Shown here: one piece after another, positions 42,731 through 52,057 of the stretch | Position numbering within the stretch: position 1 is the first letter of the stretch | How the letters are laid out: the number at the start of each line of letters is the position of its first letter | Virus record (IMG/VR): IMGVR_UViG_3300017968_001235 | Location: 19,935 to 83,934 of that record | Strand: one strand, 5' to 3' | Source of the DNA: a virus | Length of the DNA: 64,000 bases | Position numbers and translations under genes: made by a program | Notes under the pieces: generated by a model | Told to the model about the DNA's origin: nothing | Seen by the model: the letters and a program-made list of their open reading frames with translations, nothing else | Databases searched by the model: none

Positions 42731-43320
42731 TTAATTACCTCGTACATATACTTGTCAAATCTTTTAATTGTATAAATGCCAATTGGTTCGTTATCAAATT
42801 CAAATTTACTATCAAATGGCAATACAATGTACTTACCGTCAACTAAATCTTCAAAGTTAAAAGAGATTGTTTTGTACAAAATGTTTGGATCGTTTTTCTT
42901 TGTAATTGAAAAAAACATAATTTGTTTAAAACTTACTTTTTGAGCAAGTATGTTTGCTTTTAAATCTCCGCCAATACTAAATTTCCAACACGTATCTTTT
43001 ACATTTTTAGTAATACGTATATCTGCGTCTTTAATTTGTTCTTCTTTTACTTCGTATATAAGATCATCAACATAGTAACTATCAATATCAAAGTTGTTCC
43101 TAGTTCTTAACTGGTATTCTTTTTTAGTTTTGTTATAATGTACATAATAATATGACATTGGTTCTGTACCATTAACAATACTAGATACCTCTTTTTCTTC
43201 TACTGGAATATAACTTCCTTCTTTTGGTTGTGAATTAGTAACACTAATCAAGTCACCATTTGTAGGATTAAAGATAGCATATCTTTTATCAATAACAACA
43301 GGAGGTCTCATTGTAATCAT
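42727..43320 (-). CDS. Hypothetical protein, beta-rich
   Basis: 197 residues, no recognised domain. The N-terminus YAIFNPTNGDLISVTNSQP resembles short phage-tail strand motifs; the rest alternates charged and aromatic strands (YYYVHYNKTKKEYQLRT, IGIYTIKRFDKYMYEV). It overlaps glycosyltransferase genes on both sides by 4 bases. A virion or accessory binding protein is possible; no function is assigned. Confidence 0.55.
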   Translation of the reverse strand: MITMRPPVVIDKRYAIFNPTNGDLISVTNSQPKEGSYIPVEEKEVSSIVNGTEPMSYYYVHYNKTKKEYQLRTRNNFDIDSYYVDDLIYEVKEEQIKDADIRITKNVKDTCWKFSIGGDLKANILAQKVSFKQIMFFSITKKNDPNILYKTISFNFEDLVDGKYIVLPFDSKFEFDNEPIGIYTIKRFDKYMYEVIK

Positions 43321-44153
43321 AGTTTTAACACTCTTTCATACTTTGAAATCTTATCTTTTGATGCAAACGTTTTTTCAGTATAATGAAAAATGCCTGTTTG
43401 AGCATGATTTCCTATTTTTAATTTAAGGTCATCTGTTAGATAACTACCAACTCTACTTTGCCAAGTAGCACTTGGATTGTACCAACCTTGTATTCTAGGC
43501 TTCATGTGTGTAAAACTTGGTATGGTTGCTTTCTTATTAGTAATCTTTTCTTCACAGTCTAGTATCTTTGCAACAATAGCCGCACTTAAATCTACTGATA
43601 GTGATTTCTGATATAGTTCTTTAGCATATTTTCCATAAAATAGTTCCCAGTTATTCATAACTAGTTCTAACCAAGTATAAAATTCTTTTGCAAAATCACT
43701 CTTTTTAAAGTAATGAAACCCTGCATATAAGTTTGGCAGTTCGTTAGCAATAAAAGTTTTACGATAATAGTTATCTACTACTTCATCTCCTCTATAAGTA
43801 AACACCTTGCTTACAAAATATAGGTCATAATTACTTAAAAAGTTCCACCAACTTTCTAAATCTTGCAATACAACCATGTCTGTGTCCATTACAATAGTTT
43901 CATCATACGGACTAGCATGATAAATTTTCCATCTATTCTGTACTTTCCACTCTGCTTCTATTGCACTATCTTCCCAGGGGATTTCTTTTATACAATCAAA
44001 CAGTGATACATATTTTTCAGGAACTTCGTCATTGGTAATTAGGCAAATTTTAGGATCTTTTTGTGTAGCGTGTAAACTCATTGCTAACAAACAAGCCTGT
44101 TTTACATAATCGTCTTCACTGTTTTGTGCAATGAATACAAATCCTTTACTCAT
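43317..44153 (-). CDS. Glycosyltransferase-like protein (GT8-like)
   Basis: 278 residues. MSKGFVFIAQNSEDDYVKQA then YDETIVMDTDMVVLQDL with a DxD motif (D90, D92), as in GT8-type transferases. The ATG at 44153 is preferred to one 6 bases upstream because it overlaps the previous stop exactly as in the paralogous neighbour (ATGAGTAAAGG). It and the gene at 44146 are tandem paralogs. Confidence 0.68.
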   Translation of the reverse strand: MSKGFVFIAQNSEDDYVKQACLLAMSLHATQKDPKICLITNDEVPEKYVSLFDCIKEIPWEDSAIEAEWKVQNRWKIYHASPYDETIVMDTDMVVLQDLESWWNFLSNYDLYFVSKVFTYRGDEVVDNYYRKTFIANELPNLYAGFHYFKKSDFAKEFYTWLELVMNNWELFYGKYAKELYQKSLSVDLSAAIVAKILDCEEKITNKKATIPSFTHMKPRIQGWYNPSATWQSRVGSYLTDDLKLKIGNHAQTGIFHYTEKTFASKDKISKYERVLKL

Positions 44154-44991
44154 TATCAATAATCCTTGTTAAACTAAACTTGTTCATAACGTGTACATTA
44201 CTACCTTTAATCCTTAAAGGCGTATATTCTCCTAAATGGTCTTTCTTTTCGATTAAGAACAAAAAGTTTTCTTTATCAAGTTCCCATAGAATATCTCTAT
44301 CAGTAGTAAAATACTTTGTTCCTGGCAGAGGTGTTGCAAAGTCTCCATGTTGATAACCATTCATAATATGAATAGCAATACTAAACACCCAATCGTTGCG
44401 AAATGTTCCTTTATTAATTTGAAATATACTGTTATAGTGTTGCCAGTTTTCTTGAATATGCTTTGTTAAGTTAAAATATGTTTCTACTTCTTTGCACTTT
44501 TTAAAATAAACTACTGTTGCCCAATAAAAGTCAACACTTGTTTCGCTAATATTTTTAAATTCTGCTACTTCTCTAAAACCTGACAAATCTTTTGCATCTT
44601 TGTATATTTGAAAATTGTGGTCTGATGTAAAACACTCTTTAAATAAATCGTTAGCAATAATATAATCGCTATCCAACATTAATGTTTCGTCATATGGTGT
44701 TAGATCGTATGCTTGTGTTCTTAGGTCGTTTTTAAATTCTAAGTTTTTAAAGACATTACTTCCGTCATAATATCTTTTGTTACTAATACCTTGTTGAAAA
44801 GGCACTTCAATTACTTTATCCCACACTTCTTGGTAATCAGGATACGCCGAATGCAAGTATTCAATACTGTCTGTAACAATACTTGTAGGTATACCTAAAT
44901 ATATTTTAATACGTTTTGCTAAAAAGTGTGCTTGTTTGATGTAATCTATTTGAGCATTGTTTCTAGCAAAAATTAATGCTCCTTTACTCAT
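44146..44991 (-). CDS. Glycosyltransferase-like protein (GT8-like, tandem paralog)
   Basis: 281 residues. MSKGALIFARNNAQIDYIKQA and YDETLMLDSDYII (DxD at D107, D109) mirror the neighbour at 43317. The middle is more divergent, so acceptor specificity probably differs. It overlaps the upstream small gene by 8 bases. Confidence 0.68.
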   Translation of the reverse strand: MSKGALIFARNNAQIDYIKQAHFLAKRIKIYLGIPTSIVTDSIEYLHSAYPDYQEVWDKVIEVPFQQGISNKRYYDGSNVFKNLEFKNDLRTQAYDLTPYDETLMLDSDYIIANDLFKECFTSDHNFQIYKDAKDLSGFREVAEFKNISETSVDFYWATVVYFKKCKEVETYFNLTKHIQENWQHYNSIFQINKGTFRNDWVFSIAIHIMNGYQHGDFATPLPGTKYFTTDRDILWELDKENFLFLIEKKDHLGEYTPLRIKGSNVHVMNKFSLTRIIDNE

Positions 44992-45334
44992 ACTCTACAA
45001 GTCCAGATACTTTCCTGTTAGTTCTAATTTTTTCGTATTCTGTGTGATATTCGTTAGTTGCTGTAAAATAAATGTCTAATGCTTCGCTATAAAAGTCATC
45101 AATTTTTTCAATACGTACAGGAATATCATTATCGTCAATTAACACAACGTTTTCTTGACCCGACTGTACCAACATATTACAAAAGTTTAGTAGTTCTTTT
45201 GTTACACTAAATTGTCCACCATTAAAATAATAGACGTTTGTTTCATAGAACTTTTCTTTTGCTACTCTTTTTTGGTTATTTAGGGTAGTCATATAATTGG
45301 CAAAGTCTAATGCTTTTTCTAATCGTTCGTCCAT
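44984..45334 (-). CDS. Hypothetical protein, first gene of the glycosyltransferase operon
   Basis: 116 residues, acidic, helical start (ERLEKALDFANYMTTLNNQKRV) and a beta-rich centre (ETNVYYFNGGQFSVTKELL, NVVLIDDNDIPVRI). No recognised domain. AAGGAGA ribosome site and a sigma70-like promoter at 45352-45380 directly upstream make it the head of the minus-strand operon running to 39314. Confidence 0.62.
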   Translation of the reverse strand: MDERLEKALDFANYMTTLNNQKRVAKEKFYETNVYYFNGGQFSVTKELLNFCNMLVQSGQENVVLIDDNDIPVRIEKIDDFYSEALDIYFTATNEYHTEYEKIRTNRKVSGLVEYE

Positions 45335-45345
45335 AAGATCTCCTT

Positions 45346-45362
45346 TAGTGTATTATACACTA
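45346..45362. promoter_or_regulatory. Palindrome overlapping the -10 box: possible operator
   Basis: TAGTGTAT, one central base, ATACACTA: a perfect 8-bp inverted repeat that covers the -10 box of the promoter at 45352-45380. The location suits a repressor site, but AT-rich palindromes of this length can arise by chance. Confidence 0.4.
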
Positions 45363-45380
45363 TTTAGATCTAAAATGCAA
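45352..45380 (-). promoter_or_regulatory. Sigma70-like promoter of the glycosyltransferase/radical SAM operon
   Basis: Minus strand: TTGCAT (45380-45375), 17-base spacer, TATAAT (45357-45352), 11 of 12 consensus matches allowing for TTGCAT as 5 of 6. It lies in the 49-base gap between the accessory island and the tail module, 18 bases before the ATG at 45334. Confidence 0.65.
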
Positions 45381-45383
45381 GGA

Positions 45384-46274
45384 TTAAGTTAGATTTGAAC
45401 TTGGTTCGTTAGTATATGTAGGTGATTGGACTTCAACAGCATTACCAGTTGCTCTTAATTGAGTAATTGTGCTGTTAAGTGTACCCAAAACGTTTTCGTC
45501 TGTATTTGGGTTACCTGTGTTATCATCGTTAAACGTTACTGTAAATCTAACACTAGTAGTACCATTTAGTTGTGCTTCGATTTTATAGTTGTTTGCGGCA
45601 TAGTTTCCGCTACCGTTTTTAATAAACACTTGTTGTGGACCTGTTGTAAGATCATGGAAACCAATTGCACTACCAGTACCAGTTCCTGTTGGAAGTGTTG
45701 ACGTGTAGTTAAATTTAACTGTACCAATGTTTACCAACATTGTCATCCAGTCAATAGTTTTAGCACTAGTTCCTGTATATGTAATATTAGACGCAAGTCT
45801 AATTTCGCCACCTGCATTGAAATACTGTCTACGATGATCTGCATCTGCAAATACTACATCAAAAATATGAGATAAAGTACCATTCCAGTTTTGTGTGTAC
45901 TGTGCTTGTACTCCTGGTTCTGCACTTGCTTGTGAACCAGCAATAACAAATTTGTCATTTTCTGCTGAAGTAGTTAAGTTTTCAAACTGTACAACACCTT
46001 TTTTGTTAATAGTATCACTATCAAGAATAATGTCTGATTGATTAATAAAAGCAATTTCTGTAGGCTGTGTACCTGTTTGGTGAATTCTGGCGTTTGCTAA
46101 GTCAGTATAAAGTGTTTGCATATCTGTTGCTAACACAATAGCGTTAGTTGCTACCTGAGAACTTGCTAGGTTTTGACCATATCCGTCATCACCGGAGCCT
46201 ACTCCCATTACTGTTGCTACACGAGATTGCAAGTTGTTATACCTTGCGGCTGTAATAATATCACCGACTGCCAT
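45384..46274 (-). CDS. Virion/fibre-associated structural protein
   Basis: 296 residues. The N-terminus (AVGDIITAARYNNLQSRV, helical) and the beta-rich, Gly/Thr/Asn-rich remainder (KFNYTSTLPTGTGTGSAIGF, GNYAANNYKIEAQLNG) are typical of tail or fibre proteins in marine T4-like phages. It is the last gene of the long tail operon; the sigma70 promoter of the island begins just beyond its 5' neighbour region at the other side. Confidence 0.65.
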   Translation of the reverse strand: MAVGDIITAARYNNLQSRVATVMGVGSGDDGYGQNLASSQVATNAIVLATDMQTLYTDLANARIHQTGTQPTEIAFINQSDIILDSDTINKKGVVQFENLTTSAENDKFVIAGSQASAEPGVQAQYTQNWNGTLSHIFDVVFADADHRRQYFNAGGEIRLASNITYTGTSAKTIDWMTMLVNIGTVKFNYTSTLPTGTGTGSAIGFHDLTTGPQQVFIKNGSGNYAANNYKIEAQLNGTTSVRFTVTFNDDNTGNPNTDENVLGTLNSTITQLRATGNAVEVQSPTYTNEPSSNLT

Positions 46275-46284
46275 TGTCTATTCC

Positions 46285-46677
46285 TTATTCCTCGTTAGTA
46301 CCTTGACTCCAACACCATTCGCCATCTGTGAATACTGCCCAGGCCATTGAATGTTCTTGTGAAGCCGTGAATGGTGCCCATTCTGCTGTGCTACTTGACC
46401 CTGTGATTCTTGTGCCGCCGCTGTCAAATGCGTATCTTGCTCTACAGTTTACTCTAATATCGTTTATGTTGCCAGCACCATCTGAACTTGCCACAAAGGT
46501 CATCATCTGTCCTTCTTGACCATTAGCCAGTGTAAAGGTTGTTCCTGAGCCGTTGGCAATCAATGTCACCGTGCCAGCAGTTAGAGGTATTTCTTGCGGA
46601 GACGCTTCTCCTGTTAGTTTTACAGACCTTTTGCCTCTTTGCGGTCTATTTGGGTTTATGTTTCTTGTGATTGCCAT
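46285..46677 (-). CDS. Small structural protein
   Basis: 130 residues, beta-rich (VTLIANGSGTTFTLANGQEG, RARYAFDSGGTRITG) and ending in a Trp-containing segment, EWCWSQGTNEE. It sits between two fibre-type genes, 10 bases from the next and 6 from the previous, and is probably a fibre tip or neck component. No firm family. Confidence 0.6.
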   Translation of the reverse strand: MAITRNINPNRPQRGKRSVKLTGEASPQEIPLTAGTVTLIANGSGTTFTLANGQEGQMMTFVASSDGAGNINDIRVNCRARYAFDSGGTRITGSSSTAEWAPFTASQEHSMAWAVFTDGEWCWSQGTNEE

Positions 46678-46683
46678 TTTACT

Positions 46684-48171
46684 TTATACCTTCAATATAC
46701 ATTCTACTAGGCCTTCTTCGTCACCTTCTGGTTCGAAAGTTTCTAAAGCAACGCCCACTATATATTCACCTTTGACCGAATGACCTACACCATCCATATC
46801 AACGTAAACTGCTTCGCCTTTGTTAATTAACCCTTTTACTCTTACTGGAACACGACCTTTAAGACCAATTGCTTGACCTTCTGCTTCGCTGTTCATTAAG
46901 TATGCTGGTGCATCTGAAACAACTCCTACTGGAATTGATCCTGCTTCTGCTGGTTCTACTTCAGCACCTTCAACATCTTCAATTCCATCACATACAGCAA
47001 CAATAGTACCTACCGGAAGATCTGTTCCTGTAGTATATTTCTCTGCTAAGTCAGCGTATTTTGCACTTGAAGCAACACCTGTAAATTCGTTTGCAAGTAA
47101 GTTACCTGCACCATCTCTAACAGCAACAGTATTAAATGTTGACGCAGTATCTGGATAACGATAGTTAGCACCAACTTTCATTGTTTGTGCGGAAGTTGCT
47201 TCACCGTCAAATGTTGTTGCATACATCGTTGCAAATCTAGCAACGTTTGTACCAAAATCGTATGTGTTATTTGCACCTGGCATTACACCTGTATCTTCAA
47301 CTGTAAATACTGATTGCTCAACACCCTGTGCATTATCAACTCTAACGTGAATTTTACGTCCTACGTCATTTTTAATAACACCTTCGTTGTCATTTTCAAT
47401 AAAAATCTTAAGATCGTTTGAATCACCAATTGAAATACCTGCATCTGCAAAACTAACAAGTGATGTAAATGATCCTGATCCTGCTAGTGCAAAGTCTGAT
47501 GCGGTATAACCGCCAAGTTTTAATGAGTTACTTGCTGTACCCCAATAGTAATCAGTAGTACTTGTAACACCGCCTGTTGCGTTTTGTGTGTTTCTTAATG
47601 TTAAGCCTTTTTTAACTACGTCAAATCCTGTAATTGCGTTTTGCGGATCTGTTGAGTCAATAGTAAATGTTGCTCCACTAATGATGTAAATTACTTCATC
47701 GTTGACAACGGCTTTAATAATCACTCTGTTTGTGTTTGTTGTATCTCTAACTGATGCTGATACCATCTGTGTAACTGTAGTACCTGCACCTTGTGGACCA
47801 ATTAGCACATAACCTGTTCCGCTGTAAGCATATAATTGCTCGTTTGCTGAATCCCACCAAAGGTCTCCAGTCGCTAAACCTGCTGGGGCTGTAGCACTAA
47901 CTTCTGCACCACCTGTTGTTCTAAACTTAGAACCATCGTAAAATTTTAATTTACTTGAAGAAGAATCATACCAAACCTGTCCTGAAATGGCTTTGGGAGG
48001 TTGGTTTGCTCCGCTAAAGTTTTCTAATAAATGTAAAAAATTCTCGTTTTGAATTTCACCGTATCCAGCGTAGTTTTTACCGACAAGTTTAATGTCCGTA
48101 GTCTGGTCTACAGTTCCGTCTTGGACTACTGTTAGTGTAGTGCCGTTGTATCTATCAATAGTATATGCCAT
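46684..48171 (-). CDS. Tail fibre protein (paralog 1)
   Basis: 495 residues. The N-terminal module, shared with the next two genes, contains NYAGYGEIQNENFLHLLENF, GQVWYDSSSSKLKFYDG and GDLWWDSANEQLYAYSG. The centre is fibre shaft (GVIKNDVGRKIHVRVDN). The C-terminal 120 residues start at KYADLAEKYTTGTDLPVG and hold an acidic PVGVVSDAPAYLMN and GRVPVRVKGLINKGEAVY domain seen at the ends of phage fibres. It probably binds the host or the next fibre part. A GATAAATA late element lies 22 bases upstream. Confidence 0.8.
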   Translation of the reverse strand: MAYTIDRYNGTTLTVVQDGTVDQTTDIKLVGKNYAGYGEIQNENFLHLLENFSGANQPPKAISGQVWYDSSSSKLKFYDGSKFRTTGGAEVSATAPAGLATGDLWWDSANEQLYAYSGTGYVLIGPQGAGTTVTQMVSASVRDTTNTNRVIIKAVVNDEVIYIISGATFTIDSTDPQNAITGFDVVKKGLTLRNTQNATGGVTSTTDYYWGTASNSLKLGGYTASDFALAGSGSFTSLVSFADAGISIGDSNDLKIFIENDNEGVIKNDVGRKIHVRVDNAQGVEQSVFTVEDTGVMPGANNTYDFGTNVARFATMYATTFDGEATSAQTMKVGANYRYPDTASTFNTVAVRDGAGNLLANEFTGVASSAKYADLAEKYTTGTDLPVGTIVAVCDGIEDVEGAEVEPAEAGSIPVGVVSDAPAYLMNSEAEGQAIGLKGRVPVRVKGLINKGEAVYVDMDGVGHSVKGEYIVGVALETFEPEGDEEGLVECILKV

Positions 48172-48193
48172 TTCTTTTTAACCCCTATGTTAC

Positions 48194-48201
48194 TATTTAT
48201 C
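48194..48201 (-). promoter_or_regulatory. T4-type late promoter-like octamer (GATAAATA)
   Basis: Minus strand, 22 bases before the ATG at 48171 in the 32-base gap between two fibre genes; identical to the octamer at 6688-6695. Confidence 0.5.
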
Positions 48202-48203
48202 TT

Positions 48204-50012
48204 TTACCACAATCCACCACTAGATCCAAGATCTGTGTCAAACTGCCATTGTCCTGTGGATACGACAAAGCGTTTTAATCCCCTTGAAACGGATGCATTA
48301 ACAGCACCAGTTGCTGACGCAAATGATATATCCTGTACAACTGATTCGTTTTGTACGCCATTTGAATCAACTGCAATCCTTGAAATATTCTTAACAGAGT
48401 CAACATCAACACCTGTAACCGTAGCACCAGTTAGTGTTGTTGTTGCTACATAAGCATAAGTTCCTGCTTTCTTGTTACCTGCTGGATAAATGTCCTCAAT
48501 AATTGAAGCAATTTGTGAGTTATTTAAGCCTGTAATATCTAAACTCATTACAACCGGTTCAATGTTAATTTGGTCATCAACATAAAACTTGGTTGCCGCA
48601 TCTGTATTATCTGTTGGTTCAGCAAGTCCTGTAATTTTTTGATTGTTAGTAATTGTAATAGCACCATTACTTTCTAATTGTAACGGACCTGTGCTATTTG
48701 CAATTTTACTACCGTTAATGTTAACATCATCTACATTTAGATATTGTAGTGTACCAATTCTGTTTAGTCCTAGTGCATCTGTAACTGTTGAACCGATTTC
48801 TGTTTTGTTAAGAACTTCAACACCGTCTGCGTAATAACCTTTAGTATCACGGACGTTGATGTTTTCACTTGACTCCCACCATTTGCCAAAGTTTTTCCAA
48901 ATCCATTCTTTATCGCCGGCACTACCTTTTAGAATAATACCACCTGAATCGATACTTGCATCATTTAATACTGTACTATCACTAGTTACTGCAAGTTCAA
49001 TATTTTTATCTTCAACTCTTAAATTTTGTGTTTCAATGTTAACAGCCGGTGATTGTAATAATAGTTCACCGTCAACTTTCATTGATCCGCCTACGTGTAA
49101 TGTGTATTGCGGATTTGATTGGAAAATACCAATTGCTGATTCACTAGTATCAATAGTAATAGCGTCAACAAATCCTGTTGTCTTTCTAACCCTAATTTTA
49201 TAATCATGATTTGAAAGTTGGTTTTCTGAAATAAATGTTGTACCAACAACTTTTTGTTGATTATTCTGTGAAACACCAATTGTAATACCCGAAGAGTTTG
49301 CAACAGTTAATGCACCAACTGTAACACCATCGGCGTCTGTAGGTAGGAATGCGTTTGCACCTTTTGCAATACCATTTTGTGTAATAAGTGTTTCTGAAGC
49401 AGTTGCTCTACCTCTAAAGTGGAATTCATCTGCTAGTACATTAAATCCTTTTAGTACTCTGTCTAATCCTGTGATTGCGTATGCCGGTGCCGGAACAAAT
49501 TCGCTTGAACTCCATACACCTACAAGTACTCCTGCCATCCACATTTCTAAAATAACTTTACTGTTATTTTGTGTATCAAGTAGTGTGACAGATTTAAATC
49601 CTGTAGTGCCTTGTCCAGCAGTCCAAATTGGACCTGCTAATTCTAAATCACTTCCGTTTTTACTAAAAAATAATTGATTAGTTTCGTTGTTAATCCAAAG
49701 GTCACCTGCAACAATATTCGAAGGTTGGCTGTTAGCAACAATTGGACCACCTGATGTTCTAAATTCTTCACCGTTATAAACTTTTAATCTTTGTTCAGAT
49801 GTATCATACCAGATTTGACCAGTTAGTGGCCTAGTCGGTGCTGTACTTCTAGCAAAATTTTCTAATAGTCTAATTAAGTTTTCGTTAAATGCTTCACCAA
49901 AGCCGCTGTAGTTTTTACCAATTAAAGAGATGTCAGTAGTTGTTGTATCTAGTACGCCATCTACTAAATCTACAAGCAAACTTCCATCTGTTTTATTTAA
50001 TTTATAACTCAT
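48204..50012 (-). CDS. Tail fibre protein (paralog 2)
   Basis: 602 residues. The same N-terminal module as its neighbours (NYSGFGEAFNENLIRLLENF, GQIWYDTSEQRLKVYNG, GDLWINNETNQLFF), then a long shaft with TLHVGGSMKVDGELLLQSPAVNI and GLAEPTDNTDAATKFYVDDQI, the latter a typical phage fibre trimer motif. The C-terminus is unlike that of the paralogs (RGLKRFVVSTGQWQFDTDLG). It overlaps the upstream paralog by one base. Confidence 0.82.
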   Translation of the reverse strand: MSYKLNKTDGSLLVDLVDGVLDTTTTDISLIGKNYSGFGEAFNENLIRLLENFARSTAPTRPLTGQIWYDTSEQRLKVYNGEEFRTSGGPIVANSQPSNIVAGDLWINNETNQLFFSKNGSDLELAGPIWTAGQGTTGFKSVTLLDTQNNSKVILEMWMAGVLVGVWSSSEFVPAPAYAITGLDRVLKGFNVLADEFHFRGRATASETLITQNGIAKGANAFLPTDADGVTVGALTVANSSGITIGVSQNNQQKVVGTTFISENQLSNHDYKIRVRKTTGFVDAITIDTSESAIGIFQSNPQYTLHVGGSMKVDGELLLQSPAVNIETQNLRVEDKNIELAVTSDSTVLNDASIDSGGIILKGSAGDKEWIWKNFGKWWESSENINVRDTKGYYADGVEVLNKTEIGSTVTDALGLNRIGTLQYLNVDDVNINGSKIANSTGPLQLESNGAITITNNQKITGLAEPTDNTDAATKFYVDDQINIEPVVMSLDITGLNNSQIASIIEDIYPAGNKKAGTYAYVATTTLTGATVTGVDVDSVKNISRIAVDSNGVQNESVVQDISFASATGAVNASVSRGLKRFVVSTGQWQFDTDLGSSGGLW

Positions 50013-52054
50013 TATAGATTCCCTGTATTTTCACCTGCGTATATAATATAGTTCAACGCCATATACGGGTTCATAACATTTAACGCCTGCCCTAATCCTT
50101 GGTTAGTTAATATACCACCTGATGATGGATATGCTTGTCCTGCTCCTGTACCAGTTGGAGCATCATAAACAATACCTTGTGGGTCATTTGGAGTTCCTGT
50201 AATATCTCTAATTGTGTAGTATTGGTCTCCTGTAGGACCTCTTAAATCGTGTTCGTGTTCTGGTAAGTTCTGTGTAGCAATTTGTTTGCTTTCTGAACCT
50301 TCAACGTTACCTAATGTGTCAGCCGCTGAACTTGTTACACGGTTTGCACTTTCTCCGCCCATGTCGTCAAGTCCTAATGCAAATCTACCACGTAGATCTG
50401 GTAGTGCAAATCTACCTGCGGAAACAAGTGTTTGATCTTTAAAGTTATACTTGATTACGTTAAACAAGTTCTGGTATTCTGCAATTAAGATTTCTCTACC
50501 ATCGCACAATAACCAATCATCTGGCATAATTAATCCGCCGAATGGAGTAATCATTCCAATTGGGAGTGTAGGGATCGCTTTAAATAGGTTAGTTCGGCTA
50601 ATTTTAAATACACCAGTATCGCCTTCTGTGTCTGGAGTAGTTCTATTAAAAATGAATTCGTCTGTTGTTTGTGACTCGCCCTTCTCAGGTTTTGTTGCTA
50701 AGAATGTGTTACTAATTGTTGTATCAAAAGTTTTAACGGATTCGTCTTGTCCGTCGAACGTAAATTCTGGAGCACTTACGTCACCAACTAATCTAAATGT
50801 TGTTGCTGAAGCAAGTTTATCTGTAGATCCTGATCTACCACTAACAGCACCTGTAACGTTACCTGTTAAGTTACCTACAAAGTTTTGTGCAAAAACATTT
50901 AACCATTGTTCATTCTGTGTACCCAAGTTACGTGTTACAGTAATGTTAGGAACAATATTACCTGCTGTTAATAACCCTGCAATATTTGTATCGCTTCCTA
51001 CAAAAAGTTTTTTAGCAATACCAACACCACCTTTAGTGATAATTGATCCTGTACTAATTGACGATGAATCTGTTACACCTTCAACAAGTATTTTACTATC
51101 TGTTTGAATGTTACCTACAACGTCTAAACTTTGGTCTGGTGATAAATTGTTAATACCAACTTTTGCTGTTGAATCAACACGAATAACTGTTGTTGTTTCT
51201 CCTTCGTTATTAACACGAACGTCGATGTTTGATCCTGATGTTCTGTGCGAAATAATACCTGCTTGGCCTTCAATACCAATGTTCATCGCACTATCAGCAC
51301 CAACTGTTAGGCCGCCGTTGGCTTTAATTCTTAATGGAACAGTTGACGGTGTTTCTTGATCGCTTCTTACAAAGTTACTTGCCGGTACAGATTCACCATT
51401 AACAATTAATGCTTCTGCTTTTTCTGATGTACCGTAAAACTTACCGACACCTTGTCCTGTAATATCAGCATTACTTAAATTATATCCTGGCTTAATAGAT
51501 GTAAAGCCTTCAAGTGTTGTCTTTGGAGTAAAGGCATTACTTGCGATAATTGCTACTGTTTTTGCTCTTACTTCAATAATAATAACTGTATATGTTACAT
51601 TGTCTGTACCAATAATTGAAGATGCTCTAGCACCTGTTGCTAATCCATCTGAGAAAGTTGGTCCTACTAAGATCCAACCTGCACCAGTGTACAAGTATAA
51701 CTGTTGATTATCTGTGTCAACCCACAAGTCGCCAACAACTGATTGGTTTGCCGCTGGTTGTGTGTTGCCTTTCTTTAAACCTGATGCACTAACCCAGTTA
51801 GTACCGTCATAAATTTTTAATTGATCAACACCCGGTGTTGTATCGTACCATAATTGTCCTTCAACAGGATTATCAGGAGCACTATTAAAAGCAAAATTTT
51901 CTAATAGATGTAAAAAGTTTTCAGCAATGGCAGTTCCATAAGCAGTTGTATTTCTGCCTGGTAATTGCAAACTAGTCTGTTCGTTGATAGTGTTGTCTTC
52001 AACTACAACGCTTCCTTTGTTTGCTAAGTCCGTATATCTAACTGTGTATGCCAT
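50012..52054 (-). CDS. Tail fibre protein with C-terminal tail-collar domain (gp12-like, paralog 3)
   Basis: 680 residues. N-terminal module as in the two downstream paralogs (GQLWYDTTPGVDQLKIYDG, GDLWVDTDNQQLYLYTG), a shaft with GNLTGNVTGAVSGRSG, then a clear phage tail-collar domain: PIGMITPFGGLIMPDDWLLCDG, LPDLRGRFALGLDDMGG and NLPEHEHDL, with metal-binding His of the HEHD type as in T4 gp12. It ends NPYMALNYIIYAGENTGNL, as collar domains do. Likely the short tail fibre/receptor-binding end. Confidence 0.86.
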   Translation of the reverse strand: MAYTVRYTDLANKGSVVVEDNTINEQTSLQLPGRNTTAYGTAIAENFLHLLENFAFNSAPDNPVEGQLWYDTTPGVDQLKIYDGTNWVSASGLKKGNTQPAANQSVVGDLWVDTDNQQLYLYTGAGWILVGPTFSDGLATGARASSIIGTDNVTYTVIIIEVRAKTVAIIASNAFTPKTTLEGFTSIKPGYNLSNADITGQGVGKFYGTSEKAEALIVNGESVPASNFVRSDQETPSTVPLRIKANGGLTVGADSAMNIGIEGQAGIISHRTSGSNIDVRVNNEGETTTVIRVDSTAKVGINNLSPDQSLDVVGNIQTDSKILVEGVTDSSSISTGSIITKGGVGIAKKLFVGSDTNIAGLLTAGNIVPNITVTRNLGTQNEQWLNVFAQNFVGNLTGNVTGAVSGRSGSTDKLASATTFRLVGDVSAPEFTFDGQDESVKTFDTTISNTFLATKPEKGESQTTDEFIFNRTTPDTEGDTGVFKISRTNLFKAIPTLPIGMITPFGGLIMPDDWLLCDGREILIAEYQNLFNVIKYNFKDQTLVSAGRFALPDLRGRFALGLDDMGGESANRVTSSAADTLGNVEGSESKQIATQNLPEHEHDLRGPTGDQYYTIRDITGTPNDPQGIVYDAPTGTGAGQAYPSSGGILTNQGLGQALNVMNPYMALNYIIYAGENTGNL

Positions 52055-52057
52055 TTA

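Noticed and set aside
50451-51107. Long open frame of 218 codons on the + strand opposite the collar-fibre gene
   Set aside because: It mirrors the codon pattern of the real minus-strand gene, has no ribosome site, and its translation is low-complexity Val/Pro/Ser-rich without any motif.
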